From contig JAFUWR010000220.1 in the NCBI GenBank assembly GCA_017471125.1, positions 1 to 35,234 on the forward strand: 35,234 nt of DNA. Direction: 5' to 3'. The notes under the pieces are model-generated. The model saw only the letters and a program-made list of their open reading frames with translations. It did not search any database and was not told the DNA's origin. Within the stretch, counting starts at the first letter, position 1; every line of letters begins with the position of its first letter. This stretch comes from Clostridia bacterium (GTDB lineage: Bacteria; Bacillota; Clostridia; Christensenellales; Aristaeellaceae). The translations under genes were made by a program, and so were the position numbers. Shown here piece after piece: positions 1 through 7,718 of the stretch.

Positions 1-1172
1 GCTTCCACGACCTCGACGGGGAGGGTGTCCTCGGCGGGTGCCTCGCCGATCTCGGCGTACACCGGCTCGTATTCCGCCACCAGGCCCTCGGCCTCCGCCA
101 TCAGCGCGGTCAGGGACAGCGGCAGGACGGCGTCGGACAGGTCCACGTCGGCGGTGTAGGTGTCGCGGACGATGACCGGCTCGACGACCTCGGCCTCCAC
201 CGGCGCGTCCGTCGGCGCCGGCGTGGGCGTGGGTTCCTCGGTGGGCTCGGGCGTATCGGTCGGTTCGGGCGTTTCGACGGGTCCTTCGGTACCGACTTCG
301 GTCGGTTCTTCTGTTGGTTCTTCGACGACAGGCGCTTCGAGGTCGGCCCAGACCGTGGTCGGTTCTTCGACCACTTCGACCTCGACCTCCGCTTCGGGGG
401 CTTCGGTCGGCTCGGGCGTCGGCTCCTCGGTGGGTTCGGGCGTTTCGGTCGGTTCGGGCGTCGGTTCCTCGGTGGGCTCCGGCGTTTCGGTCGCTTCCGG
501 CTCGTACTCGATGCCGTTTTTCAGGTACAGGGTGTGGACGCCGCCGTCCCTGGTGAACACGGCCAGCTCCACCATGTCGTCGTCGATGAAATCGCGCAGG
601 GCGGTGACCACGTAGTCGCCGTCCCCGTCGGGCTCCACGGCCACGGACAGGGGCTGGGCGTCGTCCAGCACGCTCTCCCCCGCCTCGTCCACGTCCTCCG
701 GGGCGATGTCCAGCCCCGCGCCCGCGAGCACCTCGCTCAACAGCGCCTGGCTGTGACCGTTCAGGTCATAGACGTGCTCCTGTCCGAACGCGGCGGGCAG
801 CTCCATCGCCTCCAGCTCCATCGTCTCCAGCTCCGCGGGACTTTCCTCGATCTCCCCGCCCAGCTCGAAGGCGTCGACCTCGGCCACGGCCGCCTCGGGG
901 CCGCCGCCGGGAGCCTCCTGGTAGCAGGCGTCGGTGTGGACGTGCTCGGGCTTTTCGCACGTCAAATACCCGCCGTCATCGTAGCAGCCCTCGCCGTGGA
1001 CGTGGGCCTCGATGCCGCAGGTCGGTATGTATTCCATTGTGTTGGCGTTCAGCTTGAGGCCGTCGCTGGTGAGCAGCAGCGTCGCCACGGCCAGCAGCGC
1101 CAGCAGCCGCTTCCAGAAGCGCTTTTTCCGCGCCTGGGCCACGAGCGCCTCGATGATCCCGTTCCTCTCCAT
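1..1172 (-). CDS. Large surface adhesin, N-terminal part (runs off the left edge)
   Basis: About 390 residues of an open frame that continues beyond base 1. The start is ATG at 1172-1170 after a GAGGTAAAAG ribosome site. The N-terminus is basic with an ALLAVATLLL hydrophobic segment (residues ~22-35), as in an export signal. Two cysteine/histidine pairs follow (CGIEAHVHGEGC and CEKPEHVHTDAC), then an acidic linker, a domain of about 90 residues (VYDLNG through TLYLKNG), and a Pro/Glu/Thr-rich stalk with repeated PEPTEEPT units. The same order is found at the start of the 5202-residue protein at 19293-34901, so this is its paralogue and probably also a wall-anchored adhesin. The C-terminus is outside the window, so anchoring cannot be confirmed. 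It is transcribed alone, leftward, from a promoter region that shares an element with the other adhesin. Confidence 0.85.
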   Translation of the reverse strand, partial: MERNGIIEALVAQARKKRFWKRLLALLAVATLLLTSDGLKLNANTMEYIPTCGIEAHVHGEGCYDDGGYLTCEKPEHVHTDACYQEAPGGGPEAAVAEVDAFELGGEIEESPAELETMELEAMELPAAFGQEHVYDLNGHSQALLSEVLAGAGLDIAPEDVDEAGESVLDDAQPLSVAVEPDGDGDYVVTALRDFIDDDMVELAVFTRDGGVHTLYLKNGIEYEPEATETPEPTEEPTPEPTETPEPTEEPTPEPTEAPEAEVEVEVVEEPTTVWADLEAPVVEEPTEEPTEVGTEGPVETPEPTDTPEPTEEPTPTPAPTDAPVEAEVVEPVIVRDTYTADVDLSDAVLPLSLTALMAEAEGLVAEYEPVYAEIGEAPAEDTLPVEVVE

Positions 1173-1229
1173 TTTCTTTTACCTCGTTCGGGGCCCATAT
1201 GGGGCCGTCCGCCCGGTCGGTCTATGAAC

Positions 1230-1310
1230 TCCCTTTTCAAAAAAACATACTTATAGATATAGCATTCTATCATCATTGTAGCCCCGAACGATTACACCCG
1301 GGGTTACATG
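1230..1310 (-). promoter_or_regulatory. Promoter/operator region of the left adhesin
   Basis: On the minus strand, GTAACCCCGGGTGTAATCG occupies 1307-1289. It matches, with a few changes, the element upstream of the other adhesin (19171-19191). A possible -10 (TAGAAT, or TACAAT slightly nearer) lies about 26 nt after the GTAATCG part, and no good -35 is visible. The element therefore sits where an activator or repressor would act. The sequence from here to the start codon at 1172 is an untranslated leader. Confidence 0.45.
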
Positions 1311-1376
1311 GCGGGGTCGGTCAAATTTTACCTACCTATCCTATGCGATTCTATGCGTCTCGGTGCGCCGTCAGCA

Positions 1377-2099
1377 TCAGAGCTTGAGCGCCCCCATGAC
1401 CTCGGCCACGTCCCCGCGCACGACCAGCGAGGCCCGCGCGTCGGCGGGGGTGGGCTCGGCGTTGACGACGGCCAGGGTCCTGCCGTGGAAATAGCCCAGG
1501 AAGGACGCCGCCGGCTCCACGGACAGGGAGGTCCCCGCCACGATCAGCGTATCGGCGTTGGATATTTCACGGCACGCGCCCATGCAGGTGTACTTGTCCG
1601 GGGCCTCGCCGTAGAGCACCACCCAGGGCTTGACCACGCCGCCGCAGCGGTCGCAGCGCGGGATGCCCTCGGAGTTTAAGACCTTCTCCATCGGGAAAAA
1701 GGCGTTGCAGTCCATGCAGTAGTTTTCGTGGACGCTGCCGTGGACCTCGTAGACCCGCCGGTTCCCGGCGACCTTGTGCAGCCCGTCGATGTTCTGGGTC
1801 ACGATGCCGCGCAGCTTGTCCGCCTTTTCCAGCTCGTACAGCTTCTCGTGGGCGGCGTTGGGCCGCGCCTCCGGGTGCAGCATGTGCCGCCGGTAGAAGC
1901 GGAAGAAGGTCTCCGGGTCCAGATAGAAAAAGGACTGACTCAGGATCATCTCCGGCGTCAGTCCCTCGAATTCGCTGGCGTAAAGCCCGTCCCCCGAGCG
2001 GAAGTCGGGGATGCCGCTGGCGGTGGACACCCCCGCCCCGCCGAAGAACACGATGCGCCGCGCGCGGCTGACGACGTCCTGAAGGGGGCTTGATGTCAT
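1377..2099 (-). CDS. Sir2-family NAD-dependent protein deacylase (sirtuin)
   Basis: A 240-residue sirtuin. Sirtuins remove acetyl or other acyl groups from lysines using NAD+, giving nicotinamide and O-acyl-ADP-ribose. Visible motifs in order: the NAD-binding GAGVSTASGIPDFRS (residues ~21-35), TQNIDGLH (~104-111), the catalytic-histidine segment VHGSVHEN, two Cys-x2-Cys pairs for structural zinc (CMDC and CDRC), and GTSLSVEPAASF near the C-terminus. The length is normal for a bacterial sirtuin. The ATG at 2099-2097 overlaps the stop codon of the upstream cyclase as ATGA, with AGGAGG just upstream, so translation is probably coupled. A longer frame continues upstream through the cyclase gene but is only a shadow. 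Substrates cannot be told from sequence. Confidence 0.93.
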   Translation of the reverse strand: MTSSPLQDVVSRARRIVFFGGAGVSTASGIPDFRSGDGLYASEFEGLTPEMILSQSFFYLDPETFFRFYRRHMLHPEARPNAAHEKLYELEKADKLRGIVTQNIDGLHKVAGNRRVYEVHGSVHENYCMDCNAFFPMEKVLNSEGIPRCDRCGGVVKPWVVLYGEAPDKYTCMGACREISNADTLIVAGTSLSVEPAASFLGYFHGRTLAVVNAEPTPADARASLVVRGDVAEVMGALKL

Positions 2100-3235
2100 G
2101 ATGCGATCCTCCTGCGGCGCTGTTTGTCGGCATAGAGCGCGGCGTCGGCGCGCTTGATGAACTGCGGCAGGCTCTCCCCCGCCGCGTAGCGCTCCCAGCC
2201 GATGCTGGCGTCGAGCCGGTAGGGCAGCCGGTGCTCCCTGTTGCATTGGACGAAATTGCGCCGCAAAAGTTCCACGAAGCCCGCGGCGGCGGGGTCGCCG
2301 TCGAAGAAGCCCATGATGAGGAACTCGTCCCCGCCGAACCGGGCCACGATGCCCCGCGCCCCGGCCATGGCGCCGGTCAGCACCCTGGCCGTCAGCACCA
2401 GCGCCCGGTCGCCCTCGGGGTGGCCATAGGCGTCGTTGATGCCCTTGAAGTCGTCCAGGTCCAGCATGAATAAATAAAGCCCGCGGCCCTCGCCGTCCTG
2501 CCTGACGTAATCGGCGAAAGCAGCGTCCAGGGTCTTGCGGTTGTTGAGGCCCGTCAAACTGTCGCGCAATATCTCCCGGTCCTGGTCGTCCATGTAGATC
2601 AGCACGATGGAGATGGCCGCGCAGGTCCACGTCCCCGGCATGCCCGCGAACGGCAGCGCCGCCAGCGTGCCCACCACCGGGATGATGTAGAACCCCAGCA
2701 GCTTCTTGACCGTGGTGTGGTAGGCGTCGTCGCTCCTGACCCGCATCTTTAGGAGGATGTGCAAAAGCGACGCCAGCAGCATGCCCAGCGCCGTGATCGT
2801 CTGGAGCCAAAACAGCGGCCCCCGGACGTAGTAGTTGTCGGGGGTGACGTCGAAGATCCATCCCGTCCACATGGACGCCAGGTTCAGCGCCGCGGACAGC
2901 ATCGCGGGCAGCGCCACGATGAACATGAGCCGCTTGGTGATGCGGTAGCCCAGGGTCTCCAGCACGTACAGGTACCACAGGCACCCCAGCCCCACGCCCA
3001 AGGGCAGGTACACGGCGTTCACCACTTTGTTCACGATCACGCCCCCGGGGAACTGCAGCCCGTCGATGGCGATCCAGACCGTGTCCAGCACCAGCGTGCA
3101 CATGATGCCGTACACCGTGTAGCGAAACAGCACCCTTCGCATCTGCTGGTTGACGTTGTTCTCGCTCTGGTAGGCGATGGCCGCAAGGATGATGAAACAC
3201 AATACATTTATTTCAATATGTATGGCTGTTGTCAC
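2096..3235 (-). CDS. Membrane diguanylate cyclase (GGDEF), second in operon
   Basis: A 379-residue protein. GGDEF enzymes make cyclic di-GMP from two GTP, a second messenger that commonly controls attachment versus motility. Residues 1-215 contain about seven hydrophobic segments, a multi-pass membrane sensor of unknown ligand. The cyclase domain follows: DSLTGLNNR (~225-233), LDLDDFKGINDAYGH (~259-271) and an intact GGDEF at 301-305, so activity is expected. No RxxD inhibitory site is seen at the usual place before the motif. The start is GTG at 3235-3233 behind AGAGGGATG. It lies 16 nt after the upstream cyclase gene, and its stop overlaps the sirtuin start, so the three genes form one unit. 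Confidence 0.93.
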   Translation of the reverse strand: MTTAIHIEINVLCFIILAAIAYQSENNVNQQMRRVLFRYTVYGIMCTLVLDTVWIAIDGLQFPGGVIVNKVVNAVYLPLGVGLGCLWYLYVLETLGYRITKRLMFIVALPAMLSAALNLASMWTGWIFDVTPDNYYVRGPLFWLQTITALGMLLASLLHILLKMRVRSDDAYHTTVKKLLGFYIIPVVGTLAALPFAGMPGTWTCAAISIVLIYMDDQDREILRDSLTGLNNRKTLDAAFADYVRQDGEGRGLYLFMLDLDDFKGINDAYGHPEGDRALVLTARVLTGAMAGARGIVARFGGDEFLIMGFFDGDPAAAGFVELLRRNFVQCNREHRLPYRLDASIGWERYAAGESLPQFIKRADAALYADKQRRRRIAS

Positions 3236-3251
3236 GTTATATCATCCCTCT

Positions 3252-4328
3252 TCATATCACGACCTGGTTCCTTCCCCCGTTCTTCCCCATGTACAGCTTG
3301 CGGTCGGCGCTCTCGATGATGGCGTCGACGGGGGACTGGAAGTCGTTCTCCTCCACGCCGATGGTGATGTTGATGGTGAAGTCGTGGCCCCCGAAGCTCA
3401 GCGGCATGCGGGCCACGGCCTCGCACAGGGCCTGCATCTCCTGCCCGCCGGCGTCGAGGTTCATCCCCGGCAGGAAGAAGCAGAACTCCTCCCCGCCCCA
3501 CCGGCAGACGCTGTACGCCTCGCCCGCGGCCTCCCGGAAGCGGTCGGCCAGCGCCCGCAGGGTGTAGTCGCCGCAGTTGTGGCCGTAGGTGTCGTTGACC
3601 CGCTTGAAGAAGTCGATGTCCGCGATGGCGATGCAGAAGTGCTCCTCGGGAAAGCCCACCTGGAATGCGTCGATGGCGTCCAGCATGGCGCGGCGGTTGG
3701 GCAATTGGGTCAGCGGGTCGGTGCCCGCCTCCCGGTGCAGCTCCTGGTTGTCGATGCGGAGCTGACGCTCGGCCTCCTGGAGGTCGGTGCTCAGATGGGC
3801 GCAGATCGTGGCCAATATCAGCGATATGGTGATGGAATTGAGCGATTGATAGAACATGCTGTCCGCGTTGGACAGCGCGCAGGTGGGGACGTGGACGGTG
3901 GAATACCGAAACAGCGCCATCCGCAGCCCCACCTGCGCCGCGAACCAGGCCGCCTTGAGCCACGGCGGCTCGTAGATGTTGAAGAATATGAGCACCATCA
4001 GCGGCAGCAGCAGGTGCTGCGCGCCGGTGCTCCAGCCGAAGGCGTGGACGCACCACGCCGACCAGATGGCGTTCGTCGCCGCGTACATGTACACGCAGGC
4101 CCGGGCGTTCACCCGCCCGATGGACCGCCGGCACGCCGCCGCCGCCGCGAGCATCAGAAGCGGCATCCAGTGCCAGCCGTCGCCCCGCATGCCGTACAGG
4201 AGGAAGCACAGCGGAAAGTACGCCATGAGCAGGCTGACGCCGGCCACCAGCGCGCTGCGATAGTAGCCCGGCAGGTCCTTCCCCGCCCGCGGCACCTTCT
4301 GCCTGAAAAACGCTTCGAGATGTTTCAT
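3252..4328 (-). CDS. Membrane diguanylate cyclase (GGDEF), first in operon
   Basis: A 358-residue protein with about six hydrophobic segments between residues 25 and 180, then a short charged, probably coiled linker (DLQEAERQLRIDNQELHRE) and a GGDEF domain. DPLTQLPNRR (~204-213) opens the domain, IADIDFFKRVNDTYGH carries the metal-binding aspartate, and the signature is GGEEF at 278-282, an active variant in this family. It should make cyclic di-GMP at the membrane in response to an unknown signal. It is a distant paralogue of the next gene with a different sensor region. It is first in the operon, behind a recognisable sigma-A promoter at 4375-4403. Confidence 0.93.
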   Translation of the reverse strand: MKHLEAFFRQKVPRAGKDLPGYYRSALVAGVSLLMAYFPLCFLLYGMRGDGWHWMPLLMLAAAAACRRSIGRVNARACVYMYAATNAIWSAWCVHAFGWSTGAQHLLLPLMVLIFFNIYEPPWLKAAWFAAQVGLRMALFRYSTVHVPTCALSNADSMFYQSLNSITISLILATICAHLSTDLQEAERQLRIDNQELHREAGTDPLTQLPNRRAMLDAIDAFQVGFPEEHFCIAIADIDFFKRVNDTYGHNCGDYTLRALADRFREAAGEAYSVCRWGGEEFCFFLPGMNLDAGGQEMQALCEAVARMPLSFGGHDFTINITIGVEENDFQSPVDAIIESADRKLYMGKNGGRNQVVI

Positions 4329-4374
4329 GGCCCGTCCGTCTTCCCCTTCGTATATGGGTATCCATATTACCTAT

Positions 4375-4403
4375 ATTATGCCAAAGATCGCGAATGTTTT
4401 CAA
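4375..4403 (-). promoter_or_regulatory. Sigma-A promoter of the cyclase-sirtuin operon
   Basis: On the minus strand TTGAAA (4403-4398), a 17-nt spacer and CATAAT (4380-4375) precede the first cyclase gene by about 47 nt. Confidence 0.7.
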
Positions 4404-4505
4404 GCCCTTTTTACAATAATATTTTCAGTTTTGCGACAGATATTACAGATGTGTTTCCCAAAGGCCAGAAGCCGCCCGGCGGTCTGGTATATTATCTCCC
4501 ATCAA

Positions 4506-4590
4506 ACTAATACACTATTAGTGTGATTATATATCTATTAGTATTGCCCCAAAACCAGCGCCATAACATTTGTTCTGGCGCTGGTTTTGG
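4506..4590 (+). promoter_or_regulatory. Leader of pilin copy 1: ACTAATA/TATTAGT boxes and a 15-bp perfect hairpin
   Basis: ACTAATA (4506-4512) and TATTAGT (4516-4522) form an inverted repeat, and TCTATTAGTA recurs at 4534-4543. The same boxes precede the other pilin copies. Next comes a perfect 15-bp inverted repeat: CCAAAACCAGCGCCA (4549-4563) and TGGCGCTGGTTTTGG (4576-4590) with a 12-nt loop. The right arm is the signal-peptide coding DNA found in all copies, and the left arm is its inverted duplicate. No convincing sigma-A promoter or ribosome site is visible. The 100 nt before 4506 hold nothing else recognised. Confidence 0.6.
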
Positions 4591-6023
4591 TGATGAGCCT
4601 TTTCACCAGCATGAGTGCGTTTGCGACTAGCATCAAGATTACTCCTGCCGAAGGATACAACCCAGACGATAACACTGTTGCTGAAACTTATCATGCGTAT
4701 AAGATTTTCAGCGCTGTAACTCCTTCGGGCTATGAAGGCGTTAACGATGACAATATTGAGACCGCCAAGACCTCTACGGATGTTGGTTTTCAGTATAAGC
4801 TGAGCGGGACCACCGATCCCTGGTATACTGCTGTTAATGCCTCTGGTTATTTTGATTTTAGCACTCAGTCTGATGGAAGCATCATTGCGACTTTGAAAAG
4901 CGCATATAATGCGGATGCATCTACTGCTCAAGCGATCGCTACTGCCTTAAAGCCCTATACCAAGGACGTAGATGCAACGAATGGTATCAATTGGAATTAT
5001 AACCTGACTCTCAATACAGCGCAGACAGTCGATGATGGCTACTATCTGATAGTTTCTTCTCTTGGTGAAAAGCTTGTGCTGGCTACTGCTGATATTGAGA
5101 TAACTGAGAAGAACACCTATCCTGGCGTAGACAAGACTCAGAAGGACCTTGACGACGGTAGTGCCTACATTGATGCTACCCTTGACACTCATGACAACGT
5201 AAGCGTTGCTGTTGGCGATGAGATTTCTTACCAGGTTAAGGTGACCATCCCCGCCACGATCAATGGAAACATTGTTGTGACAGATACCATGTCTGCTGGC
5301 TTGACTTTTGATAAGGATGCAGAAAACGCAATTACCGCAGACAAGGGCACCAAAGATACCGATTGGGCTATCACGTCCAGCAGCGCCCAGGGATGGGTTA
5401 TCACGATCAGCCCCACTACTGCCATGAAGGCTGCTGGCGACATCACTTTCACCTTTAAGGCCAAGGTGAACAGCAGCGCCGTTGTTGCGGATACCACCCG
5501 TAGGAACTCTGTAAAACTGGAGTATAGCAACTTCGAGCAGAACGACTATGTCCCCTTCGAACTCAAGTCTGCTGCCATCTATAAGTATGATGGAAATACG
5601 AGCACTGCTCTTGAAGGCGTTGTGTTCACCCTGAAGGAAGGGGACACTGAATTCCCGGTGTCTTACGATGCGACGAACGGTTACTATTACTATGATGCCG
5701 AAAATGGTTCCGCTGACATCTCAACCGGCGATGACGGTATGATCATTATTCGTGGCTTGGACGGTGACAAGGCTTACACCCTCACTGAGAAGACTCCGAA
5801 GCCTGGCTATAACACCCTGTCCGCTCCTGTCAGTCTGACCTTGCAGGCTATTGACTTTGAATTCACTACCAGCAATGCCGATCAGGTTGAGAACAACAAG
5901 GGCGCTGAGCTGCCCAGCACTGGCGGCATCGGCACCACCATCTTCTACGTGGCTGGCTCCATCATGGTCCTCGCTGCTGCAATCCTGCTGATCACTAAGA
6001 GGCGCATGGGTGCGAACGACTAA
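4587..6023 (+). CDS. LPXTG pilin, copy 1 (isopeptide D2/Cna-B type), no proper start
   Basis: A 478-residue frame from TTG at 4587, open upstream to a TAG at 4539-4541 with no ATG or GTG in the gap. The upstream codons continue a signal peptide (FVLALVLVMSLFTSMSAFA), so the listed TTG falls inside the hydrophobic core and is unlikely to be a real start. The mature part has an N-terminal domain (~20-175, with YHAYKIFS as in the sister copies), a TYPGVDKTQ stretch (~178-185) resembling a pilin-motif lysine, an isopeptide-forming D2-type domain (~195-325), a Cna-B-type domain with E-box YTLTEKTPKPGYN (Glu ~401), then LPSTG (442-446), a membrane helix and KRRMGAND. Sortase should link such a protein to the wall or into a pilus. 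It is AT-richer than the flanking genes. Probably a silent cassette or an unusually started gene. Confidence 0.8.
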   Translation: MVMSLFTSMSAFATSIKITPAEGYNPDDNTVAETYHAYKIFSAVTPSGYEGVNDDNIETAKTSTDVGFQYKLSGTTDPWYTAVNASGYFDFSTQSDGSIIATLKSAYNADASTAQAIATALKPYTKDVDATNGINWNYNLTLNTAQTVDDGYYLIVSSLGEKLVLATADIEITEKNTYPGVDKTQKDLDDGSAYIDATLDTHDNVSVAVGDEISYQVKVTIPATINGNIVVTDTMSAGLTFDKDAENAITADKGTKDTDWAITSSSAQGWVITISPTTAMKAAGDITFTFKAKVNSSAVVADTTRRNSVKLEYSNFEQNDYVPFELKSAAIYKYDGNTSTALEGVVFTLKEGDTEFPVSYDATNGYYYYDAENGSADISTGDDGMIIIRGLDGDKAYTLTEKTPKPGYNTLSAPVSLTLQAIDFEFTTSNADQVENNKGAELPSTGGIGTTIFYVAGSIMVLAAAILLITKRRMGAND

Positions 6024-6120
6024 TTCCTACGTAGATCCTCGTGGATAGGATGCGTCTGGACAGGCTATAGAGCCTTTAGCAGGCCTCACAGCCTCCACAG
6101 TCGCCTCACATCCACACACT

Positions 6121-6153
6121 GCCCTGGGCCCCTAACCGGGCCTGGGGCTTTTC
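6121..6153 (+). terminator. Rho-independent terminator of pilin copy 1
   Basis: An 11-bp GC-rich stem, GCCCTGGGCCC (6121-6131) with GGGCCTGGGGC (6138-6148), a 6-nt loop and a TTTTCT tail. It lies about 100 nt after the pilin stop, and the group II intron begins 7 nt after the stem. Confidence 0.85.
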
Positions 6154-6155
6154 TA

Positions 6156-6763
6156 GTGTGCCGGGCATGGCACGATTCTTGCGGGTGAGAGTCCCGCCAC
6201 GGGTGGCTACCGCCAAGTGTAGCGAACCGCAAGCCGTTGACGGCGACGTCAACGGGGGAGGAAGCGGTGTAGCAAAGCCGACGAGCCTACGAACAGAAAC
6301 TGGATATAAGGCCAAACGGTGGGTAAGGTTGCTAGACAAACCGAAGCCCGAAAGGTAGACGTAAAACCGAGACGGTAAATCCAGAGGTTGTGCGGTGAAA
6401 GAATCGCGTCTTACCCCGGGAGGCCCGGTCAGCGAGGCGAAAGCCGAGTGCGAAAAAAGCGAGTGACCGGGAGTCAGCTGAGGCCATAGTAAGGAAGTGC
6501 ATTCCTGAAGGGCCTAATGTCGTGGCATTGCAGATCACTGTGAGTAAATCAACGATAGCCCGAACACGCAGCAAATGCCAAGGCGAAGGGATCGTAACCC
6601 GGAGCGGCAGGAGAGGCGGACATGCATTTTCGTTGATCTTTGCAAGCAGACTGCGAAGCAACGGACAGCAACGTTCGATACCATGCCACGATGTAGCGCC
6701 GTATACCTGACCGGTATGTACGGTGCAATGGGAGGGAGGGGGGCAAACCCCTCTCTACCCTAT
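6156..6763 (+). mobile_element. ORF-less group II intron, probably class C
   Basis: About 608 nt with group II intron hallmarks. The 5' end is GTGTG (consensus GUGYG), followed by a domain I-like structured region including CTGGATATAAGGC and GTAGCGAACCG. A domain V-like hairpin lies at about 6695-6726: 8-bp lower stem GCGCCGTA/TACGGTGC, 2-nt TG bulge, upper stem TACC/GGTA. A domain VI-like GGGAGGG...CTCTCTACCC hairpin carries an unpaired A near the end CCCTAT. The CGC at the base of domain V and the position 7 nt beyond a terminator stem both fit class C introns. About 190 nt (6500-6690) stand where the maturase gene would be, and no reverse transcriptase frame is seen, so splicing or mobility would need a protein supplied in trans. 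AGAAA (6295-6299) could pair with the upstream TTTCT as EBS1/IBS1, unproven. Ends are inferred from consensus. Confidence 0.75.
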
Positions 6764-6817
6764 TGCCTTTGTGTTGTCTTAACTGACTTTGATGAAAAAT
6801 ACAATGTAAATAATATC

Positions 6818-6850
6818 CCCAGGGAGTGTGGTTAACCCCCCAGGGATCGT
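6818..6850. repeat. CCCAGGG double element resembling the adhesin operator
   Basis: Two CCCCAGGG direct repeats about 21 nt apart. The second, GTTAACCCCCCAGGGATCG (6832-6850), resembles the element upstream of the giant adhesin (19171-19191). It lies between the intron and the 3' end of the pilin pseudogene, with no complete promoter nearby, so it may be a relic. Confidence 0.3.
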
Positions 6851-6906
6851 TGTGTTCCTACGCCAGCACCATTGTGATCATGGCTGCGGCGTTGGGCAGT
6901 TGCTGC

Positions 6907-7435
6907 TTATTCGCCAGCACCCATGCGGCGCTTGGTGATCAGCAGAATCGCAGCGGCCAGAACCATCAGAGAACCAGCAACGTAGAAGATGGTGGTGCCG
7001 ACGCCGCCGGTGCTGGGCAGGGTTGCACCAGTATAGTTGATCCAGAACCAAATACCATCCGGGAACAGCAGCATAGGTGGTCGTGGTGCCGTCCAGAGTC
7101 GCTACCTCAGTACCGAGGTTGTCCTTGTTGGCGGCAGCCCAAGCACGAGCGGTGGTAATAGCATCAAGAGTAGCCTCAGGAACGGGGCCCGTCAAGCCGC
7201 CCGGATAGCTGGAACCATACTGAACATCAGTCAGCTTACCAGCATTGTCCCCAGTGCCAGGAGTACCGGTGAAAATCTGATAAACTTTATAGGTATGAGT
7301 CACAGCATCATTGTCCCTATTAACAGTGATGTTGTAGGTCACCGGATCATCAGCAAAAGCCGGGATCATGGAAGCGATCATCATCGCCGCCAAAACCAGC
7401 GCCAGAACAAATAATCTGGCCTCGCTATCACCACA
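6907..7435 (-). pseudogene. LPXTG pilin, copy 2: internally deleted and frameshifted
   Basis: The first part reads as the family's signal peptide and N-terminal domain (EARLFVLALVLAAMM, then YKVYQIFTGTPGTG, ending AAVPGWYLVLD). The reading frame then changes and the sequence jumps to the C-terminal segment TLPSTGGVGTTIFYVAG through LLITKRRMGAGE and a TAA at 6909-6907. The whole middle (D2 and Cna-B-type domains) is missing, and the LPSTG part is one frame off, so no anchored pilin can be made. There is no start codon in frame after the TAG at 7438-7436. The six-T run of the other copies is interrupted here (GATTATTTG). This is a decayed cassette of the same family. Confidence 0.85.
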
Positions 7436-7472
7436 CTACATATAGACACTACATCCGCCCCATCAGTATCAC
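7436..7472 (-). promoter_or_regulatory. Leader box of pilin copy 2 (diverged)
   Basis: On the minus strand GATACTGATGG (7470-7460), TCTAT and TGATAGCGAGGCC fall at the same spacing as in copy 3. The two 53-nt leaders align without gaps, with roughly two thirds of positions identical. Confidence 0.4.
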
Positions 7473-7482
7473 GATTTTCCCC

Positions 7483-7511
7483 TTGACAAACCCCTCCAAC
7501 CATGCTATTAT
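7483..7511 (+). promoter_or_regulatory. Sigma-A promoter pointing away from pilin copy 2
   Basis: TTGACA (7483-7488), a 17-nt spacer and TATTAT (7506-7511). This is a near-consensus promoter reading rightward into a region whose only candidate product is the 33-residue frame at 7578-7679. It is placed like the promoter at 10456-10484, which serves an Rpn gene. Confidence 0.7.
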
Positions 7512-7577
7512 GCTTATAGAAGATGCTCTGTCTTTTCCGAAGGCTTGCGTTCCACGCGGGGTATTTATGTAGGAAGG

Positions 7578-7679
7578 ATGGAGCATTTTCTGTACCCTAT
7601 CATCACCCTTATCAGCCCCATCAGTGTGTACATTGTTGCACCGGCGCATCGCCATGAATTATTTGCTTCCTCAGCATAA
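7578..7679 (+). CDS. Possible small hydrophobic peptide (33 aa)
   Basis: ATG at 7578 directly follows AGGAAGG, too close for an ideal ribosome site, and lies 67 nt beyond a strong promoter. The peptide begins MEHFLYPIITLISPISVYIV, which could form one membrane segment, and ends with a polar tail and TAA. Size and layout resemble small membrane peptides or type I toxins, but no family is recognised. Bases 7612-7628 repeat, inverted, a 17-nt piece of the terminator region after the Rpn gene (11447-11463), so this may instead be debris of a deleted neighbour. Confidence 0.25.
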   Translation: MEHFLYPIITLISPISVYIVAPAHRHELFASSA

Positions 7680-7718
7680 AGAATGCACGACACGCAATGT
7701 GCCAAACACACGCTCCGT

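Noticed and set aside
1377..3200. 607-residue minus-strand frame covering sirtuin plus upstream sequence
   Set aside because: The first 367 codons are the GGDEF gene read in another frame. The sirtuin starts at 2099 with AGGAGG and an ATGA overlap.
6522..6835. Short frames inside the group II intron
   Set aside because: None shows reverse transcriptase or maturase motifs, and they span the structured RNA domains.
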